This document shows, piece by piece, positions 51,280 through 59,704 of a stretch of DNA of 64,000 nucleotides. The DNA is from Paenibacillus oleatilyticus (GTDB taxonomy: Bacteria; Bacillota; Bacilli; Paenibacillales; NBRC-103111): NCBI RefSeq assembly GCF_018998565.1, contig NZ_JAHNZO010000010.1, forward strand, positions 1-64,000, written 5' to 3'. Below the pieces are notes generated by a model. It was given only the letters and a program-made list of their open reading frames with translations. It searched no databases and was not told the origin of the DNA. Both the position numbers and the translations under genes were made by a program. Each line of letters starts with the position of its first letter. Position 1 is the stretch's first letter.

Positions 51280-52293
51280 ATGAAAGCGGCCGTTGTAAAT
51301 GAGTTTCACCAGCAATTGGAGATTAAAGACGTACCCGTGCCGGAGATTGGCCACGGCGAAGTGCTCGTCAAGATTAAAGCGTGCGGGGTTTGCCATACCG
51401 ACCTGCATGCCGCTCACGGGGATTGGCCGGTCAAACCGAAGCTGCCGCTTATTCCCGGGCATGAAGGCGTTGGCGAAATCGTCGCGCTGGGCGAAGGCGT
51501 GACTTCGCTTAAGGTCGGGGACCGCGTCGGGATTCCTTGGCTCTATTCCGCGTGCGGCGAGTGCGATTATTGCTTGACGGGGTGGGAGACGCTCTGCAAA
51601 AACCAGCTCAACGCAGGCTATTCGGTGGACGGCGGGTATGCCGAGTACTGCAAAGCGCCGGCCGCCTATGTGGCAAAAATTCCGGATAGCTTGAGCTACG
51701 TGGACGCGGCCCCAATTTTCTGCGCAGGCGTGACGACGTATAAGGCGCTTAAGGTGACGGGGGCGAAGCCCGGCGAGTGGATTGCCATTTACGGTATCGG
51801 CGGACTCGGCCATGTTGCGCTCCAGTATGCTAAAGCGATGGGTTACCATGTCGTCGCCGTCGACATTCATGACGATAAGCTGGAGCTTGCCATGGCTTTA
51901 GGGGCCGATTTGACGGTCAACGGGCTGAAGGAAGACCCTACGGAAGCGATAGAGCGGGAAATCGGAGGAGCGCATGCCGCGATCAGCGTCGCCGTGACGC
52001 CGAAAGCGTTCGAGCAGGCTTACCGTTCCGTTCGCCGGGGCGGTACGCTGGTCGTCGTCGGACTGCCGAATGCGGATTTGCCGATCCCGATTTTCGACAC
52101 CGTGTTGAACGGCGTCACGGTCAAGGGCTCGATTGTCGGCTCGCGAAAAGATTTGCAGGAAGCGTTGGATTTTGCCGCCCGAGGTAAGGTGAAGACGAAT
52201 ATCGAGACGCAGTCGCTGGACCGGATCAATGAAGTGTTCGACCGGCTGCAAAAAGGCCAGATCAACGGACGTGTCGTTCTGACGCTCGATTAA
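51280..52293 (+). CDS. adhP: Zinc-dependent alcohol dehydrogenase
   Basis: 337 residues from ATG 51280, with GGGGAGG upstream. The catalytic zinc segment [17 protein letters not shown] and PGHEGVG, the structural zinc lobe [15 protein letters not shown] with four Cys, and the NAD-binding [17 protein letters not shown] are all intact. It is very close in pattern to the AdhP/ADH-T enzymes of Bacillales that interconvert ethanol and acetaldehyde with NAD. First gene of a sigma-54-controlled operon with an aldehyde dehydrogenase. Confidence 0.95.
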   Translation: MKAAVVNEFHQQLEIKDVPVPEIGHGEVLVKIKACGVCHTDLHAAHGDWPVKPKLPLIPGHEGVGEIVALGEGVTSLKVGDRVGIPWLYSACGECDYCLTGWETLCKNQLNAGYSVDGGYAEYCKAPAAYVAKIPDSLSYVDAAPIFCAGVTTYKALKVTGAKPGEWIAIYGIGGLGHVALQYAKAMGYHVVAVDIHDDKLELAMALGADLTVNGLKEDPTEAIEREIGGAHAAISVAVTPKAFEQAYRSVRRGGTLVVVGLPNADLPIPIFDTVLNGVTVKGSIVGSRKDLQEALDFAARGKVKTNIETQSLDRINEVFDRLQKGQINGRVVLTLD

Positions 52294-52388
52294 CGGTACA
52301 AGGCATACATTCGAATCCGCAGCATACATCTGTATCAAGACATACCAATTACCTACTCTATCCAATTCAACCGTGGGAGGACGAAACG

Positions 52389-53909
52389 ATGATCTATGCA
52401 CAACCAGGACAAACCGGAGCCAAGGTAACGTTCAAGAAGCGCTACGAAAACTTTATCGGCGGTCAATGGGTCGCGCCGGTGAAAGGGCAGTATTTTGACA
52501 ACATTACGCCTGTGACGGGTCAAGCCTTCTGCGAGGTTCCCCGCTCTACAGCGGAAGACATCGAGCTGGCCCTGGATGCAGCCCATGCCGCCAAAGACGC
52601 TTGGGGCCGCACGTCGGCAGCCGCCCGCGCGCAAATTTTGAACAAAATCGCGGACCGCATGGAAGCGAATTTGGAGCTGCTCGCCGTCGCGGAGACGTGG
52701 GACAACGGCAAGCCGATCCGGGAAACGCTCGCGGCCGACCTGCCGCTGGCCATCGACCATTTTCGCTATTTCGCCGGTTGCATCCGTACAGAGGAGGGCA
52801 CGCTAGGGGAAGTGGACAACGATACGGTTGCCTATCATTTCCATGAGCCGCTAGGCGTCGTCGGGCAGATCATTCCGTGGAACTTCCCGCTGCTGATGGC
52901 AACGTGGAAAATCGCGCCTGCGCTGGCGGCCGGCAACTGCGTCGTGCTCAAGCCTGCGGAGCAGACGCCGGCGTCGATTCTCGTGCTCGCGGAGCTGATT
53001 GCCGACCTGCTGCCGCCAGGCGTGCTGAACATCGTAAACGGCTTCGGTCTGGAAGCCGGCAAGCCGCTCGCTTCGAGCAGCCGCATCGCCAAGATCGCAT
53101 TCACTGGCGAAACGACGACGGGACGCCTGATCATGCAATATGCTTCGCAGAATATTATCCCCGTCACGCTGGAGCTCGGCGGGAAGTCGCCCAATCTGTT
53201 CTTCGAGGACGTGTATGCCAAGGATGACGCCTTCCTGAACAAGGCAATCGAAGGCTTCGTGCTGTTCGCGCTGAACCAAGGCGAAGTGTGCACCTGCCCG
53301 TCCCGAGCGCTCATTCAGGAGTCGATCTACGACCAGTTCATGGAGCGGGCTTTGCAGCGGGTAGCGGCGATCAAGCAAGGCAACCCGCTCGACACGGAAA
53401 CGATGATCGGCGCGCAGGCGTCCTCCGAGCAGGTCGAGAAGATCATGTCGTATCTGAGCATCGGGAAGCAGGAAGGGGCCGAATGTCTGATCGGCGGAGA
53501 CCGGGCGGCGCTTGGAGGAGACCTGAGCGGCGGTTACTACGTTCAGCCGACGGTATTTAAAGGCCACAACAAAATGCGTATTTTCCAAGAGGAAATTTTC
53601 GGTCCGGTCGTTTCCGTCACGACCTTCAAGGATCAGGAGGAAGCGCTGGCTATCGCCAACGATACGCTGTACGGGCTCGGCGCCGGACTATGGACGCGGG
53701 ATATCAACACGGCATACCGGTTCGGAAGAAACATCCAAGCGGGGCGCGTCTGGACCAACTGCTATCATGCCTATCCGGCGCATGCGGCGTTCGGCGGGTA
53801 CAAGGGCTCCGGGATCGGCCGCGAGACGCATAAGATGATGCTGTCGCATTACCAGCAAACGAAAAACCTGCTGGTCAGCTACAGCACGGACGCCTTGGGC
53901 TTCTTCTGA
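52389..53909 (+). CDS. Aldehyde dehydrogenase, acetaldehyde type
   Basis: 506 residues from ATG 52389, with GGGAGG upstream. NAD-binding and catalytic motifs: [20 protein letters not shown], the general base in [10 protein letters not shown] and the nucleophile Cys in [11 protein letters not shown]. The sequence type ([23 protein letters not shown] end) matches the acetaldehyde dehydrogenases ExaC/AldB. It oxidises the aldehyde made by the alcohol dehydrogenase to the acid. The DUF779 gene directly after it is a known companion of this subtype. Confidence 0.94.
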   Translation: MIYAQPGQTGAKVTFKKRYENFIGGQWVAPVKGQYFDNITPVTGQAFCEVPRSTAEDIELALDAAHAAKDAWGRTSAAARAQILNKIADRMEANLELLAVAETWDNGKPIRETLAADLPLAIDHFRYFAGCIRTEEGTLGEVDNDTVAYHFHEPLGVVGQIIPWNFPLLMATWKIAPALAAGNCVVLKPAEQTPASILVLAELIADLLPPGVLNIVNGFGLEAGKPLASSSRIAKIAFTGETTTGRLIMQYASQNIIPVTLELGGKSPNLFFEDVYAKDDAFLNKAIEGFVLFALNQGEVCTCPSRALIQESIYDQFMERALQRVAAIKQGNPLDTETMIGAQASSEQVEKIMSYLSIGKQEGAECLIGGDRAALGGDLSGGYYVQPTVFKGHNKMRIFQEEIFGPVVSVTTFKDQEEALAIANDTLYGLGAGLWTRDINTAYRFGRNIQAGRVWTNCYHAYPAHAAFGGYKGSGIGRETHKMMLSHYQQTKNLLVSYSTDALGFF

Positions 53910-53921
53910 TCTGGAGACGCG

Positions 53922-54287
53922 ATGGATACGGTCTCGAAGGTGCTCGCAACGGACGAAGCGCTGGCCTTAATCCGGCTGCTCCAGGACAAACACGGCCCCG
54001 TCATGTTCCATCAATCGGGAGGCTGCTGCGACGGCAGCTCTCCCATGTGCTATCCGGAGGGGGAATTCCTGCTCGGGGAACAGGATGTCCGGCTCGGCGA
54101 GATCGGCGGCGCTCCGTTCTATATGAGTCATGCGCAGTATGACTATTGGAAATATACACAGCTAATCATTGACGTGGTGCCGGGAAGAGGCGGCATGTTT
54201 TCGCTCGAAGGCCCGGAGGGCGTGCGATTTTTGACCCGGTCGCGCGTGTTTACCGACGAGGAACGGAAAGCGCTCGGACTGCCGTAA
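53922..54287 (+). CDS. DUF779 family protein
   Basis: 121 residues from ATG 53922, 12 bases after the aldehyde dehydrogenase gene. The Cys-rich signature HQSGGCCDGSSPMC near residue 30 and the body GEQDVRLGEIGGAPFYMS are diagnostic of DUF779, which is repeatedly encoded next to acetaldehyde dehydrogenase. Its biochemical role is not established; a metal- or thiol-linked accessory function is plausible. Confidence 0.88.
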   Translation: MDTVSKVLATDEALALIRLLQDKHGPVMFHQSGGCCDGSSPMCYPEGEFLLGEQDVRLGEIGGAPFYMSHAQYDYWKYTQLIIDVVPGRGGMFSLEGPEGVRFLTRSRVFTDEERKALGLP

Positions 54288-54394
54288 TCGACCGGCAGGT
54301 TGTTGCGAAGAACGCTTTTGAATATGCTAGGGCTGTACATCCGATGCCCCTTCGAGTACAGGGAGTAGACGATGACAGCCTAATCTGATCGCAA

Positions 54395-54422
54395 AGTCCT
54401 TGTGATAAGCAAGGGCTTTTTT
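54395..54422 (+). terminator. Terminator of the adh operon
   Basis: AGTCCTTG (54395-54402) pairs with CAAGGGCT (54410-54417) with one G-T pair, followed by TTTTTT. Confidence 0.8.
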
Positions 54423-54505
54423 GCCTTTCCAATCTAACGTATAAAGGGGTCGTTAAAAAAACATTATATTACAGAACTATATCATACAAACCAAGGAGGA
54501 TCTGC

Positions 54506-55759
54506 ATGTCACAGTTATTGGATGCCCGCGCGAGAGAGCAAGGGACCAGATTTCTCATTTACCCGCAAAACAAAACGGTGCCAGGATTCGAACAGCCCGA
54601 AGTGGTATACATCAATGTTCCGCCCGGATCCGTTCAAGCCGGTCCTGAAGATGAAAGAATGTATGTCGTCGATGCTTTGGATAAGATCCCGTTCGGGTTC
54701 AACGGTTCACCTGATTTTGCGTACCGATATCAAGGGCCTCATTCCCCTCCGGTTCAACCCAATGCTCAAGGTCATTTCGATCATCTCCGTCCTGGAGATC
54801 GCGCTTTTTCGGCAGCCACGATGTACGCGACGGTTCGGAGGGTGATGGATATTTGGGAAGATTATTTCGGGAGGACGATTCCTTGGCCGTTTAACCCACC
54901 CAAGCTCCTGTTAATTCCTCGGGTCGAATGGGGGAATGCCCATTCCGGATTGGAAGGTTTTCTCGAATTTGGTTTTCCCGCTAGGCCTGACCGACATGGT
55001 TTGGATTACGATAATCCCTACTGCGAAAATTTTGACGTTCTGGCGCACGAGATGGGACATACGATCAAATTCTCCGTCATCGGCGTACCGCAAAATCAAA
55101 TTACGGATGAATACGGAGGACATCACGAAGCTTTTGGCGATCTTGTGGCTATTGTATCCACGTTACATTTTGATTCGGTTCTCGATCGTCTGTTGCACAA
55201 CACCAAGGGGAACTTGTTTTCGGTAAACGAATTGTCTCGGATGGGCGAATTGAAAAATGGACGATCCATCCGGATAGCATTCAACAATAAAAAAATGTCA
55301 ACGGTAGGCCGGGAGGCACACGATTTGTCCGAACCGTTTACAGGCGGGGCGTTCGATATTTTGGTGGAAATGTTCCAAATCAATTTGATCGAGCGCGGAC
55401 TCATCTCGCAGCAGTTGGGGGATCGCGCTTATTCCGCTCATTTTGAACAGGTTCCGGAGGTACAGCAGCAATTCACGGCACTGTATCAAGGCAAGGAAAA
55501 AGAATTCAAAGATGCGCTGTTAGATGCAAGGGATCGGTTCGGTAAGCTAATGGCAACCGCTTGGAGCAATACCTCCAAAGAAGATCTGCATTATGGTAAG
55601 GTGCTGCAGGATATCTTGAACGCCGACCGGCAGTTATACAATGGAAAATACGAACGGACAATCCGCAGCTGCTTCGATTGGCGCGAAATTACGACAAACA
55701 CAGCGGTCGAGGCCCCGCGGCTTGAAACCCATCTTGTGGATGAGCTTGTAATGGTATGA
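54506..55759 (+). CDS. Leaderless zinc metallopeptidase (gluzincin-like)
   Basis: 417 residues from ATG 54506, with AAGGAGG upstream. The zinc motif HEMGH (H181, E182, H185) and a probable third ligand E208 in HHEAFGDLVA follow the gluzincin (M4/M36-like) layout. The N terminus is polar with no signal peptide or propeptide, unlike secreted thermolysins, which suggests a cytoplasmic or non-classically released enzyme. One sampled 60-base stretch is 45% GC, lower than typical neighbours. It is a single gene after the adh terminator. The family is only tentatively placed; the active-site motif is clear. Confidence 0.72.
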   Translation: MSQLLDARAREQGTRFLIYPQNKTVPGFEQPEVVYINVPPGSVQAGPEDERMYVVDALDKIPFGFNGSPDFAYRYQGPHSPPVQPNAQGHFDHLRPGDRAFSAATMYATVRRVMDIWEDYFGRTIPWPFNPPKLLLIPRVEWGNAHSGLEGFLEFGFPARPDRHGLDYDNPYCENFDVLAHEMGHTIKFSVIGVPQNQITDEYGGHHEAFGDLVAIVSTLHFDSVLDRLLHNTKGNLFSVNELSRMGELKNGRSIRIAFNNKKMSTVGREAHDLSEPFTGGAFDILVEMFQINLIERGLISQQLGDRAYSAHFEQVPEVQQQFTALYQGKEKEFKDALLDARDRFGKLMATAWSNTSKEDLHYGKVLQDILNADRQLYNGKYERTIRSCFDWREITTNTAVEAPRLETHLVDELVMV

Positions 55760-55927
55760 ACAGGGTTAGCTATATAGGCCGCAGGAATCCCAGACGCATT
55801 CCCGAAGATCATTTTCTGCGTTCCGCCGCTATGATTATAAAGCAAGATGGATTTTGAAACGGGCACCTGCCAATCGATTGATACATCTGAAGAATCGTAA
55901 GTTTGACGGGAATTGAGACAAGGAAAG

Positions 55928-55957
55928 AGCAGGGGGTTTTTACGCCTCTGCTTTTTT
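55928..55957 (+). terminator. Terminator downstream of the metallopeptidase gene
   Basis: AGCAGGGG (55928-55935) pairs with CCTCTGCT (55945-55952), with one G-T pair, followed by TTTTTT. Confidence 0.7.
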
Positions 55958-56244
55958 ATTTGTTGAGAAGGATTAATGCTCGTAATGTTGCAAACGGCCG
56001 CATCTATGATAGAGGAACAGGGATGCGCTAAATGACTTCACGGTGACCGCCGCGTGAACTAGAGGAAGTGCGATTCGCTATCCGTGTCGAAAAATATGAA
56101 AAAGCTTTCTACGCAGCATAATAGCTCATCTGGGTTCCTTTAAGCTGTCAAATCGGCTGGAGGGAGGCCGGATAGAGCATTGTGGTTCCTCTATGATTAG
56201 CTCAGGGCGGTATCCTTTTGCAGGGTTCCAAAAAAGGTACGAAC

Positions 56245-56393
56245 AGGATAATTCGATTATCATGAGCTTGTTGAGAAAGTGGTCTAAGCAAAAATAGAGA
56301 AACATACGGAAGTGGATACCCCACCCCTTCGTTACCTCTATAATCCCGTTTGACCACTTTCTCAACACTCTGAGGATAATTTGATTATCATTA
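56245..56393. mobile_element. MITE-like hairpin element flanked by direct repeats
   Basis: A perfect 15-bp inverted repeat, GTTGAGAAAGTGGTC at 56270-56284 and its complement at 56352-56366, encloses 67 bases. The outer bases AG/CT extend the pairing after a two-base mismatch. Near-identical 21-base direct repeats flank it at 56245-56265 and 56373-56393 (two differences). Each repeat contains GATAAT and ATTATC arms. There is no coding capacity. It could be a miniature inverted-repeat element, or a structured RNA with flanking operators. Confidence 0.45.
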
Positions 56394-56476
56394 TGTTTTC
56401 TCAAGTTATTTCGGATCCTTTTTGATACTCTTAAAAAAGAGTAACTAGTTGTAGTAACGGATTGGAGAGTGGAAGC

Positions 56477-57196
56477 GTGAGCAATAGGGAACAAATCAAA
56501 CCAACCGCCCATGAATTGATGGAAATGCATGTTGAAGCGATGTTTACGCATGATCGGAACATGAGGATCCGTACGATAAACGAGCCATGGCCCGGAGAGC
56601 CTCTCGCCCCCCGATTTTTCTTAGGGCGAACGATCGAGGGTTCGGCTCTTTGCCGGTTTCGGTATGATGTCCCGGAGACGCTTGCCCGACAACTGGAGGA
56701 ATTGTGCGCCGACGAACCGGTCGTACGAGATTTTCAAACGAAGCCGAAGCATTTCGAGGCCTATATGAACCTCCTTCAAAGCGAACGCTTCACGATGGGA
56801 CCTTGCTATCTTATTCCTCATACCACCGTGCCGACAATGGATGTAGTCAGCGTCACTCGTGAAAATTTGACCGAATTGTTGCGCGGCGGCTTCGAATGGC
56901 TGATCTCGGAAATCGATTATGCCCAACCCTGCATAGCGCTCGTACGCGAAGGCAGGGCCGTCTCGGTCTGCCGCAGCGTCCGCATCACATCCCGGGCGCA
57001 CGAAGCAGGGCTGGAGACTTTGGAGGAGTTTCGCGGGAGGGGATATGCCGCGGACGTTGTTGCCGGCTGGGCGAAGGCGGTGCGGAACACGGAGTGCATC
57101 CCGTTATACAGCACTTTGTGCGATAACTTATCGTCTCAGAATGTGGCAAGAAAATCAGGCTTGTCCTTCTACGGAGTCAATTTCACCATAGCTTGA
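56477..57196 (+). CDS. GNAT family N-acetyltransferase
   Basis: 239 residues from GTG 56477, with GGAGAG seven bases upstream. An N-terminal partner domain of about 110 residues precedes a GNAT domain, with CIALVREGRAVSVCRSVRI, the acetyl-CoA-binding turn EEFRGRGYAADVV and the C-terminal NLSSQNVARKSG. The type acylates small molecules or amines. It has its own gap with a palindrome upstream and a terminator downstream. Substrate unknown. Confidence 0.82.
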   Translation: MSNREQIKPTAHELMEMHVEAMFTHDRNMRIRTINEPWPGEPLAPRFFLGRTIEGSALCRFRYDVPETLARQLEELCADEPVVRDFQTKPKHFEAYMNLLQSERFTMGPCYLIPHTTVPTMDVVSVTRENLTELLRGGFEWLISEIDYAQPCIALVREGRAVSVCRSVRITSRAHEAGLETLEEFRGRGYAADVVAGWAKAVRNTECIPLYSTLCDNLSSQNVARKSGLSFYGVNFTIA

Positions 57197-57291
57197 CCTC
57201 ATGCCGTGTCACTGATATTTCGAGAGCTCGTCAGCTTTTGCAAACGTGTCTTTGTAAAGCAGGGAGCGGGCATTTTGACGATGAACTTTAG

Positions 57292-57322
57292 CCTGAGCGA
57301 GAAGGTAAGCTCAGGTTTTTTT
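57292..57322 (+). terminator. Terminator after the GNAT gene
   Basis: CCTGAGC (57292-57298) pairs with GCTCAGG (57309-57315), followed by seven T. Confidence 0.88.
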
Positions 57323-57443
57323 ACGTTTTTGTAATGCGGCCGCCGTTTTTTTTATTCGATTGTAACGGCTCGGGCGGTAAGATAGGCCTTGTACGAAACA
57401 ACTTCATAAACCCCTGCTTAAAAATACGTTCCCTGAAAGCGAG

Positions 57444-58931
57444 ATGACTTTGATGAAAACGAAAAAGATGATCACGACCATGGCATTGACGACTGCCGTC
57501 ACGCTCGGTTCGCTTGCTCCAATTCATGTATTGAATGTGCAGGCAGCGGCCTCATTCACCGATGTCAGCGCATCGGCCCCTTACCAGACGGCGCTGGAAG
57601 CGCTCGAAAAAAGCCAGGTCGTTCAAGGCTACGGCCAGCATGACTTCCGTCCGAGCCAAGCGATCACCAGAGCCGAGCTTGCGACGATGGCGGTTAGAGC
57701 GTTCCAGCTTCAGGCTGCAGGTCAAGCTGCCGCGTGGAGCGATGTCAAAACATCCGACTGGTTCTACGAATTCGTGAACGCTGTTGTTGGCCAAGGCGCC
57801 ATGACCGGGGAGAACGGCAGCTTTAAGCCGAGCGGCTCGCTGTCGCAGGATCAATTGATCGCGATTGTGGCCAAGGCATCCAAAGCCGATGCGGCCACGT
57901 TGAAAAATGCGCTGGGCACGGCTTATTCGGGAAGCAGCGCCATGACCCGCGGCGAAGCCGCTATCGTCATCCATGCTGCGCTCCAGGTCGCTTCCATTCA
58001 AGTGACGGAGTGGAAAGCCGTGAACCCGATCACGCTGCAAATTACGTTCTCCGCGCCGCTGCCGAAGGAAGAGATCGACGTGGAGAAGGCCAAAGCGAAC
58101 TTTACGTTCGACAACGGCTTGACGCCGCTTAACATTCCGCAGCTGAAATCGGGCTCGAAATCGACCTATATTTTGCCGGTTTCCCCGCAAAAAGCAGGCA
58201 CGACCTACACATTCTCCTACAAAGGCAAAAAAATCGGCACCTTCGAAGCGATGACGAACAAAATTTCGATGAGCTCCGCGCAGCAAGTGGCTTCCGATAC
58301 GTTCGAAATCGAATCGAAGCTGGAAGACGGCGTTACCGACTACGGCAACGTGGTCGTAGCCTACCAAGGAAAGCGCGGCGGCCTGGAGTTTGTCTTGGAC
58401 GATAACAACATGTACAACGGCAAAACGTATCAGCTGATTTCGTCCATGAGAGGCAAGCAAGTTACGATTACACCGGAGAATGGAGAGCCGATTGTCGCTT
58501 CGTACGTACCGTTCACGCAAGCGACGGACGGGCGCCAGGCCCCGAAATTCCGCTTGCCGGAAGGTCAGATGCTGAAGCCGGGCGTTAAGTATACGGTCAC
58601 CTCCGATTGGTCGACCGTTGCCAATCCGACGTTTACGGCGAAAGAAATCGCGCCGCTTCAAATTCAAACCGTCGAACAAGCCGATGCCGCTTCGCTGAAC
58701 GTGACTTTGTCGGCAGACCCGAAAGACGAGCTGTTCGCTCTCCGCAGCATCGTACTGACAGCCGCTGACGGCACCAAGCTGAATGCGACTTACAGGCTGA
58801 CCTCGCGCAAAGGAGCTGTCGGGACGTTCGATCTGCAGAACGGCAGCAAGCTGACGCCGGGCACGACGTATACGGTTGCGCCGCTCGGAAACTGGGCAAC
58901 GGCAGCGAACGTTACACTCACCGCGAAATAA
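57444..58931 (+). CDS. S-layer homology domain surface protein
   Basis: 495 residues from ATG 57444 (ATG 57453 is an alternative; the ribosome site is weak for both). Signal peptide (about 1-36, ending VQAA), then SLH repeats across about 37-185, with FTDVSASAPYQTALEAL, RPSQAITRAELATMAVRA and FKPSGSLSQDQLIAIV. Three Ig-like beta modules follow, each with KPGVKYTV- or TPGTTYTV-type strands. It binds secondary cell-wall polymer through the SLH part and exposes the beta modules. Monocistronic, closed by a 12-bp bidirectional terminator. Confidence 0.9.
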   Translation: MTLMKTKKMITTMALTTAVTLGSLAPIHVLNVQAAASFTDVSASAPYQTALEALEKSQVVQGYGQHDFRPSQAITRAELATMAVRAFQLQAAGQAAAWSDVKTSDWFYEFVNAVVGQGAMTGENGSFKPSGSLSQDQLIAIVAKASKADAATLKNALGTAYSGSSAMTRGEAAIVIHAALQVASIQVTEWKAVNPITLQITFSAPLPKEEIDVEKAKANFTFDNGLTPLNIPQLKSGSKSTYILPVSPQKAGTTYTFSYKGKKIGTFEAMTNKISMSSAQQVASDTFEIESKLEDGVTDYGNVVVAYQGKRGGLEFVLDDNNMYNGKTYQLISSMRGKQVTITPENGEPIVASYVPFTQATDGRQAPKFRLPEGQMLKPGVKYTVTSDWSTVANPTFTAKEIAPLQIQTVEQADAASLNVTLSADPKDELFALRSIVLTAADGTKLNATYRLTSRKGAVGTFDLQNGSKLTPGTTYTVAPLGNWATAANVTLTAK

Positions 58932-58961
58932 GAGCGGTAGGGACGCGCAATAACGCAAACT

Positions 58962-59000
58962 AAAAATCCATCGGTCCTTGGAAAAGGGCGATGGATTTTT
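58962..59000. terminator. Bidirectional terminator
   Basis: AAAAATCCATCG (58962-58973) pairs perfectly with CGATGGATTTTT (58989-59000). It serves the SLH gene and the convergent two-component operon. Confidence 0.92.
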
Positions 59001-59005
59001 GGCGT

Positions 59006-59704
59006 TTAACCGCCGTTCTGGATCATATAGCCTACGCCGGGGTAGGTTACGATCCATTGACCTTCCGGGAGGACGGCTTTCAGCTTCTGCCGGATGCGTG
59101 CGATGGTGACGCGCAAATATTCGACATCGTCGCGGTATTCGCTGCCCCAAATTTCGGTCAGCAGCTGCTCGTGGGTCAGCACCTTGCCTTCGTGCTGAAG
59201 CAATTGGACAAGCAGCTTGTATTCCGTGTCCGTAAATTTGATTTCGCTGTCGCCGTGCCACGCCCGGCGCTGGGCCAGATTGACGACGACGGGGCCGAGG
59301 CGCAGCTCCTTGGCGGCAGGCATTTGTCCGCTGCCGCGGTCAAAGCGCCGCAGCACGGCGCTGACGCGGGCGAACAGCTCGTCCAGCGAGAACGGCTTGG
59401 TTAAATAATCATCGGCCCCCAGATTCAGCCCCTGCACCTTGTCGCTGGAGTTGCTCCGCGCCGTCAGGATAATGACCGCCACGTCCGTATAGGTCCGGAG
59501 CCGGGTCAATACCTCGAAGCCGTCCATTCCCGGCATCATGACATCGAGCAGAATAAGATCGGGATCGAACAGGTCAAGCGCCTCCAGCGCTTCCGCGCCG
59601 CTTGCGCACGTGGCGGTTTCATAGCCGGCCGATTTCAAATTGGCGGCGATAAACCGTAAAATTTTCGGTTCGTCGTCTACGATCATAATTTTATGCTTCT
59701 TCAT
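59006..59704 (-). CDS. OmpR/PhoB-family response regulator
   Basis: 232 residues from ATG 59704, with GGAGG upstream inside the kinase gene. Receiver domain with the acidic pair VDDE, phospho-acceptor Asp in LILLDVMMPGMDG and Lys in LTKPFS, then a winged-helix DNA-binding domain (about 130-228). It overlaps the kinase gene by 14 bases, so the pair is coupled. Confidence 0.95.
   Translation of the reverse strand: MKKHKIMIVDDEPKILRFIAANLKSAGYETATCASGAEALEALDLFDPDLILLDVMMPGMDGFEVLTRLRTYTDVAVIILTARSNSSDKVQGLNLGADDYLTKPFSLDELFARVSAVLRRFDRGSGQMPAAKELRLGPVVVNLAQRRAWHGDSEIKFTDTEYKLLVQLLQHEGKVLTHEQLLTEIWGSEYRDDVEYLRVTIARIRQKLKAVLPEGQWIVTYPGVGYMIQNGG

Larger units (their letters stand above)
55760..56476. 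other. Long AT-richer intergenic region
   Basis: 717 bases without a gene I can support. It contains a terminator (55928-55957), a hairpin element with flanking direct repeats (56245-56393) and, just before the GNAT gene, a perfect palindrome TACTCTT-AAAA-AAGAGTA (56426-56443). A 141-codon frame on the minus strand (56126-56551) crosses the element and the GNAT start and is not believed. Confidence 0.6.

Noticed and set aside
56126..56551. 141-codon minus-strand frame
   Set aside because: It runs through the inverted-repeat element and the start of the GNAT gene, has no ribosome site and no family-like sequence.
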